A DNA stretch of 64,000 nt from Maylandia zebra (Eukaryota > Chordata > Actinopteri > Cichliformes > Cichlidae). The stretch lies in NCBI RefSeq assembly GCF_041146795.1, contig NC_135183.1, positions 12,931,840 through 12,995,839 of the forward strand, in the 5' to 3' direction. Position numbers and translations under genes: made by a program. The first letter of the stretch is position 1; each line of letters begins with the position of its first letter. The notes beneath the pieces are model-generated. The model saw nothing but the letters and a program-made list of their open reading frames with translations, was not told the DNA's origin and did not search any database. Below, one piece after another: positions 1 to 10,626 of the stretch.

Positions 1-370
1 AAACCAGGTCCAAGGACCAGGACTGGCCCGGCAAAGACTCTAATGAGGCCCACTGGATGGTTTTTGGAAACGCTTTAGAGGACATAAATTTTGGATTTCT
101 AACTGTATTTAACATGGCTTTCAGCTTTTACTACTGATAAAGACTTGCCCCATGGCCATTCATATAACAACAAAGTAACTGAGTAACAGACAAACAATTA
201 CAAACAATTACACGACAAAAAGATTGCTGTTTTTTAGTATCTCCTATAGAAATATCCTTTTTATTTTCCAAGGTAAAAAAGTTTGGTTAAACTTCTTTAC
301 AAGAACAGAAATGGGTGTTTTACCCACTTGAGCTCAAAGTGGGCTGTACGTGGCCCAAAATTAGTTCGTT
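1..370 (+). repeat. hAT-like dispersed repeat, partial at window edge
   Basis: This stretch is similar along its length to 29044-29393. Shared blocks include 'ggcccg' near the start, a 'tttggattttctaactgtat'-type block and a 'caaagtgggctgta' block near the end. The opening resembles the terminal part of common teleost hAT-type non-autonomous elements. The left end may lie outside the window. No coding capacity is visible. The family assignment is from memory; the two-copy similarity is seen directly. Confidence 0.5.
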
Positions 371-1641
371 TTCGTAATGGAACCATAATTCACATATTGA
401 ATATGTTTGATTGATTGATTGATTGAATCTTTATTTTGAACATGTTGAAAAAGTACAACAAAATAGAATTAAAAGAGACAAATGAACAAAGCAAAACAAA
501 AGGAAAACGAGCAACCACAAATCCAAATAAAGTTCATGTTCAAAAAGGAGGAGAAAGAAGCATAAGCTTATTTAATCCCACCCCTATACCTCCTTGCAAT
601 TACATTATATGTCATGTGTAATTTTTTTTTATTTTTTATTTTTTATATATACATATATGTTTCTGTCTATCCATACATACGTATATACACATACGCACAT
701 ATACACATTTTCACCTCAAGGATACACAACCTACAAATATATATATATACCCATACCAACATACCCGTGCACCCGCACACACATGAAAATGTTAGACAAG
801 AACACCCTATCAAATCTCTACCCTTCCCTGTACCCTGTAAAAACCATATCCTTAAACCGCTTTTTAAACTGCGCCATGCTTGGACATTGCTTCATATCAT
901 GTTTTGTTCAAGAAGACCTGAAAGTATCTTCTGAGACCATGAATTCAAGATCAAAAATTTTCCTTTTCAGTTTTTTTTTGGGTCAGAATCAGTAATGTAG
1001 TCGAGATGTGTTTTCAAAATATGCCAAAACATATAATAAATCTGGGGCTTTATGTGTTCACTTATAAAAAGAGGTTAAAAACACATTTAAACAAGTGGCC
1101 TCCCCAAACGAGAAGTAAAGAAACTCTCTACTCATGTGGACTCAGCAGGGATGATATCAAATCAGAGAAGTTGAGAATGAGTATTTATTGGAAAATTATA
1201 TAAAAGCACATTGTTTACTGTAGCATATGAATGCAGTATTGAACTGACACCTTGCTACTGATTTTTATGTTTTCTTTACAAAAATGTGCGCAAAAAAGTG
1301 AATTGGATGTTCAAAATTTCCAGAGGAGGACAACCAGCTCAAATAAACCCCAGGATCCACATATTACATTCAAACAGGACTTCAGCTTGTTAGCTACGAG
1401 TCCCCCAAATCTTTATTTCACCCCAGGGCTTGGAGGAACAGAAATCTGGGCAATGAGTTTGAGTGGCTGTTAAACCAATTGGCAGATGATGCAATCTCAC
1501 AAAGCAGTTACATAGAGATAATGACACCATGCAGGGCATTGCATCAGAAAGTCAGATATTAGGTGATAATTTATCATAGCGTGTAAAGAGGGTTTTTAAA
1601 TAGGGGGCAGTGTGCACTGGGAAAGGAAAATCTGTTTTTCC

Positions 1642-1645
<4 letters not shown>
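371..1645. other. Gene-free upstream DNA, no feature recognised
   Basis: AT-rich sequence with a short (TGAT)n tract near 408-424 and CATA/TACA-rich simple sequence around 640-790. The short open frames here are low-complexity and show no known domain. I see no exon or RNA gene. Confidence 0.5.

Positions 1646-1690
<45 letters not shown>
1646..1690. repeat. (TG)n microsatellite
   Basis: About 22 uninterrupted TG units, followed by a G-rich tract at 1691-1712. It lies about 1.2 kb upstream of the igfbp1 start codon. Confidence 0.95.
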
Positions 1691-1693
<3 letters not shown>

Positions 1694-1712
1694 GGGGAGG
1701 AGGGGGGGGGGG

Positions 1713-2590
1713 TCTTTTGGAGGGAACATTCTCACATGCAGTGACAGGACTGAAAATACCTTGCAGCAAGCCGTGAAAATGTGCATGTCGTCCACTGTGG
1801 GACCATCAAAGTCCCCAGAGAGCGGCTGGGAGGCCTGGGACGTGTCTGCGGCCACGTCAGGCTAGCCCCCATTCAAAAGCATTGGTCTATTATTATCCCC
1901 GGAAACAGATAATTACGACGGGACATTTCCTGGATGAAACTCAAAGGCGTCTCCAGTGCGCGCACGAGGGGTAGACGGGGATCGCATACAGAGAGTCCCG
2001 AGCCCTCCAAACGGCGACCCCGTTTCACGGAGCAATTTCTGAAACTGGAGTTTTATTATCTCCTCGCAACGCTCCGATGCTTTCTCATGTCAAAATTAGA
2101 GCCACCGGTTCGCTCTCGGAAGGCCCACGCTCCAGGCGCTCAGCGTGGGCGTGCGTAATTTGCGCCCATTGTTGTTATTTTTGCTTCTTCTCCAAAGTTG
2201 TGTAAGAAGTTTGTTGAGGACAATTAATAAAAGCCTATTATGAATGGACCAATTCATGAATAGTCAGTGTTGTTCCAGAGGAGGTCATCTGCAGCAAAGC
2301 CCCCCACTCCAAAAAACAAGGAACTATTTCTCCCCTCCTCTTCACAACTTATAGAAAAACAAAAAGAAACAAGAGAAAAACGGCGCTGATAACTCATTGC
2401 CCGCGCCTTGTTACTTTAATGTGGTACTCTGGAGTTCAGTGTGGCACCCGGGTGAGGAAAGGGGGTCCTTGATTGCAACAGCAAACACTGGTGTCGTCAC
2501 TCATCGGCGGTACACGCAAAAAGCGCTGCCTGTTCCAAACTAAATATTGACGCGAATGTTGTATTCAAATGAGCTGCCTGACCGGACATG
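1713..2590. other. igfbp1 distal 5' flank
   Basis: No exon is recognised. The GC content rises toward the gene. Two GCGTG-type motifs occur at about 2145-2155. Such motifs are the core of hypoxia response elements, and igfbp1 is a known hypoxia-induced gene, but the match is short and unproven. Confidence 0.35.
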
Positions 2591-2596
2591 GACGGA

Positions 2597-2601
2597 CCAA
2601 T
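2597..2601 (+). promoter_or_regulatory. CCAAT box upstream of igfbp1
   Basis: A CCAAT pentamer in the context GGACCAATGAGAG lies about 86 bases upstream of the TATA box, a usual spacing for a CCAAT/TATA promoter. Role inferred from position. Confidence 0.5.
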
Positions 2602-2682
2602 GAGAGCCCATCGTATCATTACACCTTCTTTTCAGAAATCATTCATAACGCCGACGCGTCAAAGACTCGCAGAGGAGCCGGC

Positions 2683-2690
2683 TATAAATA
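2683..2690 (+). promoter_or_regulatory. igfbp1: TATA box of igfbp1
   Basis: TATAAATA lies in a GC-rich setting 141 bases upstream of the ATG. Transcription would start near 2713-2720, giving a 5' UTR of roughly 115 bases. A TATA-driven promoter fits the inducible liver expression known for IGFBP1. Confidence 0.8.
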
Positions 2691-2830
2691 CGGCTGCGCG
2701 CAACGCACAGTTAGACATTTTCCCAAAATCAAACGAAAGACACAACTGAGGAGCAGGAGGCGACCCGGCTCGTACCTCTGATCATCATCTCTGCCTTGCG
2801 CTACATTTCATATTTAGTATCCAGATAACA

Positions 2831-3212
2831 ATGCTGGCCGTGGCTGGATTATACGTAGGACACGTCGTGACGGCGGCTCTGTGCTCCGTGCTGCTCACAG
2901 GGACGCTGGGGTCCCCGGTGGTGGGGCCAGAGCCGATTCGCTGCGCCCCGTGTACTCCGGAGAAGCTGAGCCAGTGTCCAGCGGTGGCGCCCGGATGCGC
3001 CGAGGTGTTGCGGGAGCCCGGCTGTGGATGCTGCCTCGCCTGCGCTCTGAAAGCAGGGGAGCTGTGCGGGATCTACACGGCGCCGTGCGGCTCCGGGCTG
3101 AGGTGCGTGCCGAGACCCGGCGACCCCCGGCCTCTGCACTCCCTCACCCGCGGACAAGCCGTGTGCACGGAGAGCCCTGTGCCCGAGCCCACCCCCGAGC
3201 CCCAGACACAAG
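2831..3212 (+). CDS. igfbp1: igfbp1 coding exon 1
   Basis: Starts at the ATG after 'ataaca' and ends at a gtaagg donor with one base left over (phase 1). It encodes the signal peptide and the whole 12-cysteine IGF-binding domain, plus the proline-rich start of the linker. GC content is high. Confidence 0.95.
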
Positions 3213-3987
3213 GTAAGGCCTATCACCTCCACATTCTCCATCAGTGTTTCAGATCATCTCAGCAAACCCTCAACATTGGGATCTTTTACAGTCGCACTCA
3301 TTCATTCATTCATTCATTCATTCATTCATTCATTCATTCGTGTTTTCTCTCCAGATCAGGAAGAGCCAGAGCCGTTGGAGATGGACAACGCAGCCATCAT
3401 CTCGGACCCCGGCTACAGCCACTATCTCCCCGGTCACGGCAGGCCGTACGACCCGCGGGCTGCCGCCGACGCTCAGGAGAGCATGAAAGCCAAACTCATC
3501 GCCATCCGCAAGAAGCTGATAGAGCAGGTACTGACACTGGGTCCGCATTACTGTGCTGAAAATCCTCACTGCGATGTGTTGCTAAAAGTTTCTTTGGGAG
3601 GTTTGAGAGACGGCTGGTGCGCCACAAGGGCGCGCTCGTGTGCTGTTTGAAATAATGGAAAATGTGTGCGTGTGTGTGTGTCTGCAGACTTATTGAATTT
3701 ATTGAAGACTTATTATTACAAGTTTGATATGTAGTTTTATGTCAGCCCACGTGCTTGCTGATAATGAGACGCAGCTGATTATACTTTGTTTGTATCAACT
3801 GAGATTAACCCATCTCCATCCTGTGTGTGCTGTGCAGGGGCCCTGTCACCTAGAGCTGCAGACGGCTTTGGAAAAGATTGCCAAATCCCAGCAGAAGTTA
3901 GGGGACAAGTTAACCAGATTCTACCTCCCCAACTGTGACAAAAACGGGCTTTACAAACCCAAGCAGGTTGGTACCTTCAGTAAAAGG

Positions 3988-4084
<97 letters not shown>

Positions 4085-4318
4085 TCCCAATACCCTGCTG
4101 TAATATAATTGTGGGTGAATGAGAGATTTTGTTGTATGTGTGTGTGTGTGTGTGTACCCAACAAAGGCACTGAATAAGAGGGTTTCTTCTTCCCTTTCTC
4201 TGCACAGTGTGAATCCTCGCTGGACGGACAGAGGGGTCGATGCTGGTGTGTGAATTCCTGGAATGGCAAGAGGATTTTAGGTTCGACAGAACTGCCTGCA
4301 GGTGCCGAATGCCCTTAA
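2831..4318 (+). CDS. igfbp1: Insulin-like growth factor-binding protein 1 (four coding exons)
   Basis: Secreted protein that binds IGF-I and IGF-II and controls their access to receptors. Exons are 2831-3212, 3355-3527, 3838-3966 and 4208-4318, all with GT/AG introns in phases 1, 0 and 0; they join to 795 bases, 264 residues. A hydrophobic signal peptide covers about residues 1-27. The N-terminal domain has 12 cysteines including the family GCGCC motif. A variable linker follows, then a thyroglobulin type-1 domain with 6 cysteines and a CWCV motif. The linker segment with YSHYLPG and the KKLIEQ exon end are typical of IGFBP1. The tail-to-tail igfbp3 neighbour supports the assignment. Teleosts have two igfbp1 copies; linkage to igfbp3 suggests the 'a' copy, which I cannot confirm. 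The C-terminus is short and lacks an RGD motif. The introns are small and rich in microsatellites. Confidence 0.95.
3297..3340. repeat. (TTCA)n microsatellite in igfbp1 intron 1
   Basis: About ten tetranucleotide units fill nearly a third of the 142-base intron 1 (3213-3354) and end about 15 bases before the acceptor CAG. Confidence 0.95.
3355..3527 (+). CDS. igfbp1: igfbp1 coding exon 2
   Basis: Begins after 'ctctccag', completing the split codon, and ends at KKLIEQ before a gtactg donor. It encodes the acidic, low-conservation central domain. Confidence 0.93.
3838..3966 (+). CDS. igfbp1: igfbp1 coding exon 3
   Basis: 43 codons, phase 0 at both ends. It starts GPC, the family's thyroglobulin-domain start, and contains IPNC-like [14 protein letters not shown] at the end. 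Acceptor is tgtgcag, donor is gttggt. Confidence 0.95.
3990..4079. repeat. Compound (TG)n(AG)n microsatellite in igfbp1 intron 3
   Basis: About 24 TG units pass directly into about 21 AG units, starting 24 bases after the exon 3 donor. A second, shorter TG run lies at 4137-4154. Together they make up close to half of the 241-base intron. Confidence 0.95.
4208..4318 (+). CDS. igfbp1: igfbp1 coding exon 4
   Basis: 36 codons and a TAA stop. It starts with the cysteine that completes the exon 3 pattern, carries CWCV and WNGKRI, and ends ECP. Compared with mammalian IGFBP1 it stops soon after the last cysteine and has no RGD. Confidence 0.94.
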   Translation, partial: CESSLDGQRGRCWCVNSWNGKRILGSTELPAGAECP

Positions 4319-5385
4319 AGAGATCAACCACTGAAGCGGATCGCATGAGAAGAAGAAGAAAAAGAAGACGCAAGCCACTGATGTTTCCTTTATTTTAATA
4401 TCTGTTTATTTATTGCTCTTGTCCATGGTGGTGTTTAATTCAGGTACACTGTCATTGCGGGACTGTGGGTCCCAACCACCCCGATCCCCTACCCCCCACC
4501 TCCTCCTTCTTCAAACACCCATCCCAAAGAGAGAAAATATATTTTTGTTTTTTCTGAAAAGGAGATTTTAATATTAATGTATTTACTCTTCAGCCTTATT
4601 TATTTCAATTGTATTGCATTTTATTTGTAATTATTTCATAAGTATTTATATCATCTTGCGTTGCCTTATTGTTATTGTTATATTATAATTATTATTTTTA
4701 TCTACATGTATAAAGTGTATATATGTATCTTGGCCCTAAGTAGCTCCATTGCTGAGTTGAGCTCGCTCTACCCTTAAGGAGTTGTTTGGAGGTTTGCTTG
4801 ATGAACCAAGCAAGAACAAAAGCACTGAGTGACCAAATGTCATTTAGAAGTATTTCTGAATGCTGTATCTTTTTAATGTTCCAGTTTGTCCTCGTTTTTG
4901 TCTTTGTGTTGTTGCTGTCTTTTTATTATTTTTTGTCAGTGAATGCAAAATTCTCAGTCGGGAACTCCTTAAATACTCAGAAAACGTTCCCCATGATCCC
5001 GTGGGGATGCAGATAACATCACAGGCGGCGGCTGCTCACATTCGCCGCCTCTCAGACGGGTATTTCAACATTTACCTACCTCCGATATTTACGTGTCTGT
5101 TGTCACCTGTGTAGATGTCATAAAAAAAGATTTGCTACTTTATACATGTTGCCATTCCTCTCTGACCAACAAGAAAAAAAGAGAGAAAAAAAGAGCCCTG
5201 CTGTGTGCGCTGGCTCGACTCTAGCCACATGCTGCTGTTGGAGAGAGAATTATTGTTTATGTGAGTCTATTCCAAAGTGACTAACTGCTCACTCGTGTGT
5301 ATGTACACTTTTGTAATTGAGATATAAGAGAAAGAGAGAAAAAATGGTGATATATTTAATAAAAACATTAACCTCAGCTATGTGC
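4319..5385 (+). other. igfbp1: igfbp1 3' UTR with AU-rich elements
   Basis: AT-rich sequence running to a canonical polyadenylation signal. At least five ATTTA pentamers occur, several as overlapping TATTTAT blocks near 4402-4416, 4578-4605 and 4640-4650. AU-rich elements are known to confer fast turnover on inducible mRNAs, which fits IGFBP1; destabilisation here is inferred. Confidence 0.7.
5358..5363 (+). terminator. igfbp1: Polyadenylation signal AATAAA of igfbp1
   Basis: AATAAA lies about 1.04 kb after the stop codon at the end of the AT-rich UTR. Cleavage would fall near 5375-5390. Confidence 0.7.
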
Positions 5386-5389
5386 TCCT

Positions 5390-6526
5390 GACATTTCTTT
5401 CCCCACAAGCAGGCTTGTTTTGTGCACTGTAAGGTGGAGAAAACATGAGAATAATAATAACAGCTTCATCAGGACATGATTGGCAGAGGCTGTGTCGATG
5501 CTCTCCCGGACCACTTTTGCTATATTCAGTGTGTGTTTGTGAGCAGTGTTATCACAGTGATCTAAAGTGGAGGTCCTTTTTCTAACTTTAGCCGGTTCTC
5601 TGGGACAAGCAGCTCTGCGCTGCCTTTTGACCTGTTCTCTGTTTGCCTTGGTCGGGCACAGGAATTTGCTTCAACCTCTCATGCCCACTGCCAGCCTGCC
5701 TGGCACCACCACATTTATTTTTGTTCTTTACAAATTGAACCTTTGCTTTATCCTTATTGACACATTCCAAGACTGAAGGGAGCCCAACTGCATTCAAAAA
5801 ACAGGAGCACAAAAAAAAATAGTGTTCCTGAAATTAAGATGAAGACAAGTCAGAGAAGTGGGGAAAAAGACACAACTGAGGCAGCAGCTTAAAATGTGTT
5901 GCATTTTTATTTAAAAAAAAAAAAGACATTAAATATTCAAAATCATCTCCTTTCTCAGAGAAAAATAATAGCTGTGTGATTTCTAGTTAGCTATGATAAA
6001 AAAAAAATCATTGCATGATAAACTTGAATACATTTACCCGTGAACAGAGAAGAGTCTTACCAGCAAGAAGAAAACAAAAGCAAGAAAGGAAAAGATAAAA
6101 GGTGACATTACACAAGTGTGACCCTGGCTCTGCTAACAGACTGGGGCAGGATGGCTGGGTGTGCATGGAGAGAACTGACTTACTGAGAGGTGAGAGGTTC
6201 ACTGGCCTTAAGAAGCAGTGAACTACGATGAGGATGTATCTGAATGTCTGACTGATGTAGATGTGCACAGAGCTATCCAAAGAGCAACAGAAGGAAAAGG
6301 TTGATTTAAAAAAAGAAGAAAACATTCATTAGTGATTATATTCCCCAAAGTACACTGAATCATAGACTTTTGCTGTGCAATTGGTGAGTCACTGGTGTTC
6401 ATAAGAAGTTTGGATCAGCTTATAGTTCTTTCTTATATAAATAAGGTTTTTTTATTTTTACGTACTGTACATGATGTCTAGTCAGACACAAAGCTGGCCA
6501 GGAAATACTAATACTAATACTAATAC

Positions 6527-6583
<57 letters not shown>

Positions 6584-7948
6584 TATATAAAAAGACACAC
6601 AAATATTAGGGAGGGAATAGCTTAAACATATTTTTATGTGTGTCCTCCCCCTTAACATCAAGTCTTTGAATAGATTGGATATAGCACCAACAGGCTGGTT
6701 CTAAGATGTTGCTGTCTGTTAGAGGAAGTTTACAGCCGATGTTTTTTATGCTACCAAGCTACTGGGCAAGCATTCTTTGTCGGCGCTCTCTCCACTTTTC
6801 AAGTCTTTACACAGGACGCAGGAGAGCATCAGGGCAGGAAGCTCCTCGAGGAGGACCACACCTCCTCCCTCGGACCCCCTACCACTTGTGTGAATGCATA
6901 TTTGGTGCCGTGTTCACCTTGTGGAGATTTGTTGGCGTACGATCATACAAGCAAGTTTTTTCAAAGAAACAACAACAACAACAACAACAACCAAAAGAAA
7001 AGAGAAAAGAAATAGTTGCATTGAATGGAAAACTTCTAAAGGGGCTGATCTCTAAGTTTGCTGTCAGAAGTCCTGGTGTAGTTTTGTTTCTTTCTTTCTT
7101 ACATTTTTTTCCTCCTCCTCCATAGGTTAGTATTGTTTTTTGTTGTTGTTGTTTTTCAAACTGTATCACACTCTTTCATCTGACATTACCTAGGAAAGGA
7201 ATGCAGATGCTGATAGGTCCAATTGTCTTTAACTGCATGCATTGACAAGTAGCAGTGCAGCTAAAGTGCTTTAAGTGCTTGTGCTTGAAGCATGAGGGGC
7301 AGCTGGCACCTGTGGCAATGCAAGCCAGTCATACCGGGCTCACCCCGATTAAAAAAAAAAAAAACCTACACCAGGTTGCATCACTGACAAGAGAGGAGTA
7401 CTGGAGGTGGGCAGGGTGCTGGAGAGAGGAAATTAGGCACACGGATTGGACACACCTTCCAACAGTAGGGGTGAAGACAAGAAGGGTTGGATGGGCTAAG
7501 TGAGAAGATGTATGACAGAGGGGCTGAAGGCCAAAGGGGGACATGGATGAAGACAAGAACAGCAGGGGCACCAAAAAGAAAGACGAGAAGTTAAACTAGC
7601 CAAAGTGATCCCTAAAATTGCAGAGCAGCATGCAAGTGCTTAATACTCCTCTGAAAACATGTCTTTCAGATATCAAACGTGAACCTGTTAGCATGACAGG
7701 ACACTCTGAAGAGCTTGTGACTTGCTATTGCTGCAGGGACTGGCAGCTGCAGTTACCAAAAAAATATGCAAAATTCCACTAACCATTCCTGCTGTTGCTA
7801 CATAAGCCATCTTTCCACTGCTCATTCCCATTGTCATTTTCACTTTGGTTGGCTTTTCACATCAACAAAAGAGTTGACCAACCTTCATAAAGTATCATTT
7901 TCTTTCTTTTTATGCCAATTTAGTGGATGTGTTTTCAGAAGCTGGTGA
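5390..7948. other. igfbp1-igfbp3 intergenic DNA, part 1
   Basis: No exon recognised. It contains A-rich runs, the (TAA)n tract annotated separately, and a (CAA)n run at about 6968-6991 that mirrors a (TTG)n run at about 7140-7153. Confidence 0.4.
6505..6582. repeat. (ATACTA)n/(TAA)n microsatellite
   Basis: Four ATACTA-type units grade into about 18 TAA units. The open frame across it on the minus strand is just poly-isoleucine. Confidence 0.95.
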
Positions 7949-8200
7949 AATTCAATTCAATTCAATTCAATTCAATTCAATAGTTGCAAAACACAACAAC
8001 AGTCACATCAGGCACTTTATACTCCAAGGTAAAAACCCAACAATAATAAAGGGAAAACCCCCAAAATCAGATGACCCCATATGAGCAAGCACTTGGCAAA
8101 AGTGGAAAGGAAAACTCCCTTTTAACAGGAAGAAACCTTGAGCAGAACCAAGCTCGGGAAGGAGCAGCCATCTGCCATGAACACTTGGGGGTGATGGGAG
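7949..8200 (-). mobile_element. L2-like LINE 3' end with (TTGAA)n tail
   Basis: On the minus strand this reads as the conserved 3' end of a teleost L2-type LINE: a block matching 'ggccatctgcc', then 'cctgttaaaagggag', then 'cttgctcatatgggg', ending in a pentanucleotide tail at 7949-7981. The same blocks appear at 26815-27085, 51085-51140 and 56840-57065. The similarity among copies is seen; the clade name is from memory. 5'-truncated, non-coding. Confidence 0.7.
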
Positions 8201-8447
8201 GGAGACAAGACAAAATATATACTGAGTCAGAAAATCTTCCCTCTTACATATTCTGTGATCACTTGACATTAACAGAACAAAAACTGTATTCCAGGAGCTT
8301 TATTGCATTGTCTCCTTGGCCAAGCAGCATCTGTAGATATAACGTAATAATAACGTAGCTTTAGCATCCAATAGAACTATAAGTTTACACTCTTAAAATG
8401 TGTCCCGAAGAACTGGACTTTCCTTCAAAAGCAGTTTAAGAAGTTTA

Positions 8448-9480
8448 CAGTGCCATGAAAACTTTTTTTTCCCTGATTTTTTTTGTTATTTTGCATTTTA
8501 ATCACACTTAACAAATTTTAATGTTAGACAGAGATAGCCCTGGTTTTCGAACATGAATGGTCTGTTTAAGGTCACGCCAAAGCATCTTAATCAGACTAGA
8601 CCTCGACTAGTTCACTCCTAGTCCACTGTTTTCTTGAGCCATGCAGAGGTGGACTTGCTGGGGTGCCCTGAATGTATTGTATTGCTGCATTACCTTACGT
8701 GCCCTTCGGGCACATGGCACAAACTGATGGTCGGAAATTCTCATTCAGGATTTTCTAGAAGAGCAGAAATCCCATTACTTTTTTTTAGTATGAATGGCCA
8801 AAACAGGAGGTTTTTATCAATATGAAAAGCCGTCAAACTTATGAAAATACAGTTAAAAATCCAAAACTTCTGTTTGTGCTTGTTTATGGTAAGCAGCAGA
8901 TCAAACAAGATAAGAATTCTAAATAGCTTCAACGCACATTTTCATTAAGACACTTAGACACTGAGCCACGGCTCTGTGCTACATGCACACATTTCCGCAT
9001 CTCTGCCATTAAAAGAAACTTTCTATATAGGTTATTTTATGTAATATTCAATACTGAACTGCAATTTTTGTCTTTTTTAGAAAAGCAATTTTTTATTCAC
9101 TGTTTTCCTAAACGCCTTGTTTTTATAGATTTACTATGAGGGAGAATACGCATCAGGTTTAAGGCCTGGAAAAGTTTGAAAACTTTTGTTTTCCACAATG
9201 AAAAAAAAAAAAATTAGGATCACCTTAGCCAGCTCCTAATTTTATAAATTCTGCACTCGGGTTTGCGTCTCCAATATCATTGAAATGCACCCAGATGCAG
9301 CTAAGTTTGAACAGCTTTTCCCCTTGCTAAACAAAAACATTATTTGAAAACTGCATTTTGTCTTTCCTTTGGCTATCTGTGTCCAATATTAGAATTCATT
9401 TGATGACCTGAAACAATTGGGTATGGCAAATATACAAAAAAAGGAAGAAGAGAAGGAGAAAATACTGTTTCATGGCACTG
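8448..9480. mobile_element. 1.03-kb TIR transposon flanked by TA
   Basis: CAGTGCCATGAAA starts at 8448 and its exact reverse complement ends at 9480, with TA on each side (8446-8447 and 9481-9482). This is the structure of a Tc1/mariner-superfamily insertion. No transposase frame is visible, so it is non-autonomous. A piece at 8822-8868 is the reverse complement of the hAT-like repeat at 29109-29160, apparently a nested fragment. Confidence 0.7.
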
Positions 9481-9482
9481 TA

Positions 9483-10197
9483 TCAGGATCTTTGTGTATA
9501 CTGTTTTAGTTATAGCTGCTCTCCTCATCAAAGATGCAAGCCTCAAAATTGTCAAGCACGATACTCATAAGGTAGCTTTTCAGTGAAGTATTGCTTTATG
9601 CTACTGAAGAAGAGGAAGAGCTGAATCTGAAGAGGAGGTAATGAAAGGCTAGTTTTTAAGGCACTGTGGCTGCATGGACTGCCTCCAATCCCTTTGCCCT
9701 GCAGGTTAGTAACAAGGAACTAGAAACAGCAAGGCTGCCCCCCGAGCTGCACTAAAAAGTTGAAGCCCTACCATCTAATATTTTATAATCCTTCACTTAA
9801 TAATGGACCCTGAGCCAGAGTGCTATGTTTTTTCTGCATTGTTTAATGGAGCAGGGCCTGGGGATGGGCAGTCAGACATCTCTAAACTGAGTTTAGTGAC
9901 ATGCAGTATTTACACAAACAAACACACAAACTCACACGCCACTTGCATGCAGACATGGAGCTGTGCATGCATGTTACACAGCCACACACACACGCAGTTA
10001 CTAACTGGCAGATGGGCACACAAACACAAACAAACAAACAAACAAACAATGGCGTTGGTTTTTTAAGAGGTGGGGGTGCAGGTCACAGTCACAAACAACT
10101 CCTCTTTAAAGTGAGTGGAAAAATCCCTCCTTCCTCTCTCTAAAAGAATAGTGCAGTTGACGGGTCCCCCTCCCCTCCCCAGCTTTCAGCTTAAACC
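9483..10197. other. Intergenic DNA and likely igfbp3 downstream region
   Basis: No exon recognised. CA-rich sequence and a (CAAA)n run at 10018-10048 are present. Confidence 0.35.
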
Positions 10198-10203
10198 TTT
10201 ATT
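10198..10203 (-). terminator. igfbp3: Candidate polyadenylation signal of igfbp3
   Basis: TTTATT on the plus strand reads AATAAA on the minus strand, 298 bases after the igfbp3 stop. It would give a short 3' UTR; a more distal signal is possible. Confidence 0.45.
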
Positions 10204-10500
10204 TTAAAAAAAGGACAGAGGTGGTTCCCCCTAGCACAGGACAGATAGCTGTGATGGACAGAAGGCTGTGCGCTATCCTTTACCCCTCCCACTCACCTTC
10301 CCCTAGTCCCCCCTTCCCTCCCTCCAACAGAAGCAGGACCTGAAATCAGAGGTCCAGAGTTCCTTCAGATGTTTACATAAAACTAAATGCAAGAGCACAG
10401 TGGGATCTCGTTCTTTCTCGCCCCCCTCACCCCCTCGCCCATCCCTCCCCCATATTACACCGTCTTCCCCTTTCCATCCACTTTTTGTTTCTCCATCCTC

Positions 10501-10626
10501 TCATTTGCTCTCCAGGTTGTAGCACTGCTTCTCGCCCCACTGCCTGCCATCGTAGCCGGGGAGAGGCTGCCCATATTTGTCCACGCACCAGCAGTAGCCC
10601 CGCCTCCTGCCTTTGGACGGACGGCA
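10501..10626 (-). CDS. igfbp3: igfbp3 coding exon 4
   Basis: 41 codons and TGA. The acceptor reads tttttacag on the minus strand. It encodes CWCV and the basic KGRRR motif, and ends NLESK. Confidence 0.95.
   Translation of the reverse strand, partial: CRPSKGRRRGYCWCVDKYGQPLPGYDGRQWGEKQCYNLESK

Noticed and set aside
594-995. 133-codon frame rich in Tyr, Ile and Thr
   Set aside because: Simple TA/CA-rich sequence with no domain.
2849-3241. 130-codon minus-strand frame opposite igfbp1 exon 1
   Set aside because: GC-rich shadow of the coding exon.
3910-4373. Overlapping minus-strand frames opposite igfbp1 exons 3-4
   Set aside because: Shadow frames of real exons and the TG/AG microsatellite.
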